A program made the translations under genes and the position numbers. The notes beneath the pieces were generated by a model. That model made no database searches. It worked only from the letters and a program-made list of their open reading frames with translations, and was not told the DNA's origin. Shown here one piece after another: positions 60,523 to 64,000 of a stretch of 64,000 nt of DNA (the stretch's first letter is position 1; each line of letters opens with the position of its first letter). Where the stretch lies: positions 2,147,833 through 2,211,832 of the forward strand of contig NZ_CP123991.1 in the NCBI RefSeq assembly GCF_029919255.1. Direction: 5' to 3'. Source of the DNA: a cyanobacterium endosymbiont of Epithemia clementina EcSB. Lineage in GTDB: Bacteria; Cyanobacteriota; Cyanobacteriia; Cyanobacteriales; Microcystaceae.

Positions 60523-61308
60523 ATGGCAACAGAACCATTAATTGAACTTAAAGGAGTCAGTAAAACCTTTGGTGATCAAGTCATTCTAGATCAAATTGAC
60601 TTGACGATTTATCGAGGGGAGGCACTTGTGATTATTGGACCCTCAGGAACTGGTAAATCAACAATTTTAAGGCTTATAGCTGGATTGCTCCCGGTAGATG
60701 CCGGAGAAATTTATATCAAAGGAAAACTACGCAAAGGACTGATCGATGATGGGAATAAACCCATGCGAATTGCTCTCGTCTTCCAGCAAGCAGCCCTTTT
60801 TGACTCCCTCAATGTTGATGAAAATGTAGGATTTTTCCTTTACGAACATTCTAAACTCCCTCGTCAAAAAATTCGTCAATTAGTTGAAGAAAAATTAGCG
60901 ATGGTGGGGTTACAGGGAATGGCTGCTCGCTATCCTTCTCAACTTTCTGGAGGAATGCGTAAGCGAGTCAGTTTTGCTAGGGCTTTGATTGCTGATCCTG
61001 ATAATCCAGCTGATAACCCTGAAATTGTTCTCTATGATGAACCAACAGCAGGATTAGACCCGATTTCCTCCACTGTTATTGAAGATTTAGTACGCCGTCT
61101 TCAAAAGATCCCTGGGGGATGTGATACGTATGTTATGGTCAGCCACCAAGATAGTACTATTCGTCGGACTGCTGATCGCGTAATTTTTCTCTATGGCGGT
61201 AAAATCCGATGGGAAGGCGCAGTTAACGAGATCGATAGTAATGATAACCCTCTGATGCGACAATTTTTCAGTGCTAGTGTTCAAGGCCCAATTCGAGTCA
61301 TCGATTAA
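60523..61308 (+). CDS. MlaF-type ABC transporter ATPase (lipid transport, MCE system)
   Basis: 261 aa. Walker A GPSGTGKST (39-47), Q-loop LVFQQAALFD, signature LSGGM-RKRVS (the LSGGM is typical of the MlaF family), Walker B VLYDEPTAGLDP and H-loop VMVSHQD. The 'SLNVDENVGF' following the Q-loop is also MlaF/TGD3-like. It powers an MCE-type ABC system that moves lipids between membranes; plastid TGD3 is the relative. It lies 80 bp upstream of the mlaD-like gene. The permease (MlaE/Ycf63) is not in this window. Confidence 0.92.
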   Translation: MATEPLIELKGVSKTFGDQVILDQIDLTIYRGEALVIIGPSGTGKSTILRLIAGLLPVDAGEIYIKGKLRKGLIDDGNKPMRIALVFQQAALFDSLNVDENVGFFLYEHSKLPRQKIRQLVEEKLAMVGLQGMAARYPSQLSGGMRKRVSFARALIADPDNPADNPEIVLYDEPTAGLDPISSTVIEDLVRRLQKIPGGCDTYVMVSHQDSTIRRTADRVIFLYGGKIRWEGAVNEIDSNDNPLMRQFFSASVQGPIRVID

Positions 61309-61388
61309 GCTATATAGGAGGAAATTTATTCAATGAAACATATCTAAGTAATTGTCCTTCATATTTTTAGATAAAGTGAGGAGAAACC

Positions 61389-62801
61389 ATGCTACGAATG
61401 CGAACCATTCAAGAAGGCTCGGTGGGTTTATTTGCCCTCTTGGGACTAATTCTGTTTGGAGGACTGGTGATCTGGTTACGCGGGGGAGTCTTGGGTCAAA
61501 AAAGCTATCAAATTCAGGCGAATTTTAAAGATGTAAGTAGTCTACAAATTGGGGCTCCTGTGCGTTATCGAGGGGTGGCAGTAGGAAAAATTGCTGGACT
61601 TCAACCTAGAAGCAATGGGGTCAAGGTATTGCTTGAACTTTCTTCTACTGACTTACGGATTCCCAAGAACTCTAAAATACAGATTAACCGCTATGGACTT
61701 ATTGGGGAAGCTTCAGTCGATATTACCCCATCGATAAACTTGTCTGAGCAAGCCTTAGCTATTGACCCCACCAGTGCTGAGTGTCCCGACAAAAGTCTGA
61801 TTATTTGTGACAGTGATGAGATTACAGGAGAAACCGGTTCTCAATTAGTAGAATCGTTAACTAAACTTAGTAATGCTTATAGTGATCCTGCATTTGTCAA
61901 AAATCTCAGTGATGCTTTTGCTAGTGTTTCCGTTGCTGGGAGCAAAGTTGCTAAATTAACCGATGAAATAAGTCTTTTTTCTAAAACTGCCCGTCAAGAA
62001 GTTGGAGGCACTTCTGAGGCGATTGGAAGTATTAATCAGGCGGCTCAGGATGCCTCTCAAGTAATGCGTAATGTTAATACAGTAGTCGCTGAAAACCGTA
62101 ATGATCTCAATCGAGTGATTAATAATACGGCAAACTTAGTAGCTAATCTAGATGGGTTAGTGGCAGAAAGTAGGGAAACTGTTATTAACACGTTAAATAG
62201 TTTGGAAAAAACTAGTGAGCAAGTGCGAACCGTTGCCATTGATCTAGGAAAAACTGTTAATAAAGTGAATCAAGGACTCAATTCAATAGACGCCCAACAA
62301 ATTGCCAGAGATTTAGAATTTTTAATGGCTAATTCGGCTGAAATGTCAGAAAATTTGCGAGATGTTTCAAAATCTATTAGTGATCCTCAAGTCATTTTAA
62401 CTGTTCAAAAAACCTTGGATTCAGCACGAGTTACTTTTGAAAATGCCCAAAAAATTACCTCAGATGTAGAAGAACTGACCGGAGATCCTACTTTTAGAAA
62501 TAATGTGCGTAAGTTAATGAATGGATTAAGTAACTTGGTTTCTTTTACTAATCAATTTGAACAACAACTATATACCGCTCAACTGATGGAATCAGTAACA
62601 GCACAGTTAGAATATAACATGGATGTACAAAGGCGTTTATCTAATTCAAAAATACCTAATCAAGAAAAAAGTTTTTTCCCTGGAAAACCTATTTCTAGAG
62701 TTTTTCTTGTGTCTCCCGCTACAACATCAGTTAAACAATTAAATAATTCCCTTGAGATAGTTTCTCCCGCGAAGAATTCAAAAGAAATCCAAGAAGAATA
62801 A
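61389..62801 (+). CDS. MlaD/MCE-domain lipid-transport substrate-binding protein
   Basis: 470 aa. One N-terminal membrane anchor (about residues 10-30, GLFALLGLILFGGLVIWL), then a single MCE domain (about 38-115, starting YQIQANFKDVSSLQIGAPV with RYRGVAVGKI and YGLIGEASVDI). A long helical region of about 300 residues (SNAYSDPAFVKNLSDAFASV onwards) is likely coiled coil and may form a hexameric tunnel. The first in-frame Met is at 61389 with GAGGAGA just upstream. Cyanobacterial relative of plant TGD2. Together with the upstream ATPase it forms the lipid-transport operon. Confidence 0.92.
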   Translation: MLRMRTIQEGSVGLFALLGLILFGGLVIWLRGGVLGQKSYQIQANFKDVSSLQIGAPVRYRGVAVGKIAGLQPRSNGVKVLLELSSTDLRIPKNSKIQINRYGLIGEASVDITPSINLSEQALAIDPTSAECPDKSLIICDSDEITGETGSQLVESLTKLSNAYSDPAFVKNLSDAFASVSVAGSKVAKLTDEISLFSKTARQEVGGTSEAIGSINQAAQDASQVMRNVNTVVAENRNDLNRVINNTANLVANLDGLVAESRETVINTLNSLEKTSEQVRTVAIDLGKTVNKVNQGLNSIDAQQIARDLEFLMANSAEMSENLRDVSKSISDPQVILTVQKTLDSARVTFENAQKITSDVEELTGDPTFRNNVRKLMNGLSNLVSFTNQFEQQLYTAQLMESVTAQLEYNMDVQRRLSNSKIPNQEKSFFPGKPISRVFLVSPATTSVKQLNNSLEIVSPAKNSKEIQEE

Positions 62802-63171
62802 AATTTAAATATTAACTTAAATTTGAGGATTAATAATTATGTTTAATAGTTCATTAGAACTATTAAAATTTTCTGCTTAATTCTTCCTGGAATCCTAACC
62901 AATCTCTATATCCATTTCTAAAATAAGTGATGGAGGGACTCTAACGACAGTAAGAAAGGGCTTTGATATCAATTGCTATTGGAATGACACAAAATTGGGT
63001 AAATAAAGTTGAAGAACTCTATCTAACTCCTTAGTTTCTTAAAGGGATTACTATCAATTTACCTTTTTTTTAACCATACTTTGGAAAACCTATCGCAATA
63101 TTGCCCTTATAATGGGAGTTGGTTAACCTTAGCAGATTTTATTTTGTATTGAGAGGAGTTACCAAAAAACA
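62802..63171. other. Intergenic region before ndhC
   Basis: 370 bp. No gene, though a stretch at 62895-63050 is slightly less AT-rich. It must hold the ndhC-K promoter. GAGAGGAG at 63151-63158 is the ribosome-binding site for the GTG start at 63172. Confidence 0.5.
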
Positions 63172-63534
63172 GTGTTTGTCCTCAATGGCTACGAATATTT
63201 ACTCGGATTTTTACTGGCGTCTAGTTTAGTCCCCATTCTTGCCCTCACCGCTTCAAAACTTTTGCGTCCCAGTGGGGGAGGCCCCGAAAGAGTCACTACC
63301 TATGAGTCAGGAATGGAACCAGTCGGCGCTGCTTGGATTCAATTCAACATTCGCTATTATATGTTTGCGTTGGTGTTTGTCGTATTCGACGTAGAAACCG
63401 TTTTTTTGTACCCCTGGGCAGTAGCGTTTAATCAATTGGGACTGTTAGCTTTTGTGGAAGCCCTAATTTTTATTGCGATTCTAGTAATCGCCCTCGTTTA
63501 TGCCTGGCGCAAAGGCGCACTCGAATGGTCCTAG
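63172..63534 (+). CDS. ndhC: NAD(P)H-quinone oxidoreductase subunit 3
   Basis: 120 aa starting at GTG 63172, supported by GAGAGGAG 13 bases upstream. Three membrane spans, with [20 protein letters not shown] and [20 protein letters not shown] (the conserved loop and acidic residues of NdhC/NuoA). It sits at the joint of the membrane and hydrophilic arms of NDH-1. It is followed after 51 bp by ndhK, the usual ndhC-ndhK order. Confidence 0.96.
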   Translation: MFVLNGYEYLLGFLLASSLVPILALTASKLLRPSGGGPERVTTYESGMEPVGAAWIQFNIRYYMFALVFVVFDVETVFLYPWAVAFNQLGLLAFVEALIFIAILVIALVYAWRKGALEWS

Positions 63535-63585
63535 CATCAGCGATCAATTGGGAATTGTTCATTGTTCATTGATAATTATCAAACC

Positions 63586-64000
63586 ATGAGTCCTAATACT
63601 ACCCTCGATTTAGCTGCCATTGAGCAGCAACAAAAAGAAAAAATTCTTAACCCTATTGCTCGCAGTCAAGTTACTCAAGACCTCTCAGAAAATATCATCC
63701 TTACTACCGTAGATGATCTCCATAACTGGGCGCGTTTATCAAGTCTTTGGCCACTATTGTACGGAACAGCCTGCTGTTTTATCGAATTTGCTGCTTTAAT
63801 TGGCTCTCGCTTTGATTTTGACCGTTTTGGTCTAGTTCCACGTTCTAGTCCTAGACAAGCGGATTTAATTATCACCGCTGGAACTATCACGATGAAAATG
63901 GCTCCTGCATTGGTGCGTCTCTATGAAGAAATGCCCGACCCCAAATATGTGATTGCTATGGGTGCTTGTACCATTACAGGAGGAATGTTCAGCAGCGACT
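63586..64000 (+). CDS. ndhK: NAD(P)H-quinone oxidoreductase subunit K (partial)
   Basis: The first 138 codons, running off the window end. The N-terminal region is typical of cyanobacterial NdhK ([20 protein letters not shown]). Cluster ligands Cys63 and Cys64 (TACCFIEF) and Cys128 (MGACTITGG) are present; the fourth is expected beyond the edge. [20 protein letters not shown] and [20 protein letters not shown] are conserved. It carries the terminal N2 4Fe-4S cluster that passes electrons to quinone. Confidence 0.95.
   Translation, partial: MSPNTTLDLAAIEQQQKEKILNPIARSQVTQDLSENIILTTVDDLHNWARLSSLWPLLYGTACCFIEFAALIGSRFDFDRFGLVPRSSPRQADLIITAGTITMKMAPALVRLYEEMPDPKYVIAMGACTITGGMFSSD

Overview
The window is cyanobacterial. 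The evidence is the gene content (ndhC/ndhK and ndhA-I-G-E of NDH-1, chlM, the SQDG synthase sqdX, the Rre1/Ycf29 response regulator, DUF4079, a UbiB-type ABC1 kinase, and psaA, psaB and psbQ remnants) plus scattered HIP1 octamers (GCGATCGC at 7052, 53297, 57805 and 58003). It is AT-rich with low coding density. Intact genes sit as islands between kilobases of decayed sequence that still show recognisable, stop-riddled genes and insertion sequences. Loss of photosystem genes with retention of respiratory NDH-1, amino-acid, pantothenate, pyrimidine, lipid and cell-wall genes points to a recently reduced, non-photosynthetic cyanobacterial endosymbiont. The best fit is a spheroid body of a rhopalodiacean diatom (Epithemia/Rhopalodia), from the Crocosphaera/Cyanothece side of the tree. 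That placement is inference: no nif gene or rRNA lies here.

Layout. 1-5.7 kb: 5' end of an ABC-transporter solute-binding protein, a desert, a DUF1400 protein, and a psaA/psaB hybrid pseudogene. 5.8-8.1 kb: chlM, panB and a HAD phosphatase. 8.1-10 kb: a possible 36-aa membrane protein and decayed Uma2-type nuclease and other debris. 10-13.5 kb: ndhA-ndhI-ndhG-ndhE, a DUF2227 protein and tRNA-Val. 13.8-17.3 kb: aldehyde dehydrogenase pseudogene, a YggT-family gene and an ABC1 kinase. 17.3-21.3 kb: desert with an IS630 relic, a dispersed repeat and a sugar-kinase relic. 21.3-25.6 kb: DUF92/VTE6-like gene, FAD oxidoreductase, psbQ and alpha/beta-hydrolase pseudogenes, and a conserved hypothetical. 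25.7-32.6 kb: second IS630 type, glmU, a hypothetical, queA and an AAA ATPase. 32.8-37.3 kb: a 51-aa exported peptide, then IS605 TnpB, IS982 and IS630 relics. 37.4-44.8 kb: typA, another IS630 relic, a CYTH phosphatase, era, DUF924 and other pseudogenes, and a SnoaL-like protein. 46.2-52.5 kb: UvrD-like helicase, AI-2E-family permease, debris, and pyrF with a coupled exported protein. 53.3-58.7 kb: sqdX, DUF4079, a small protein, rre1, dapF and a BlaI/M56 pair. 58.7-64 kb: palindrome- and repeat-rich desert, a two-gene MCE lipid-transport cluster (mlaF-mlaD), ndhC, and ndhK running off the end.

How it fits together. The decay is selective. Photosystem I (psaA/psaB) and a photosystem II lumenal subunit (psbQ) are destroyed, while NDH-1 is intact in two clusters, as expected if the thylakoid system now serves respiration. 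Retained chlM, sqdX and a VTE6-like phytol-phosphate kinase homologue are the interesting exceptions. Pseudogene age varies widely: the aldehyde dehydrogenase carries one internal stop plus a lost C-terminus, while most deserts are unrecognisable.

I found no convincing new multi-gene system. The most unusual items are the psaA/psaB hybrid pseudogene, a dispersed repeat family with at least six copies, two near-perfect long palindromes, and two unlisted-size small proteins.
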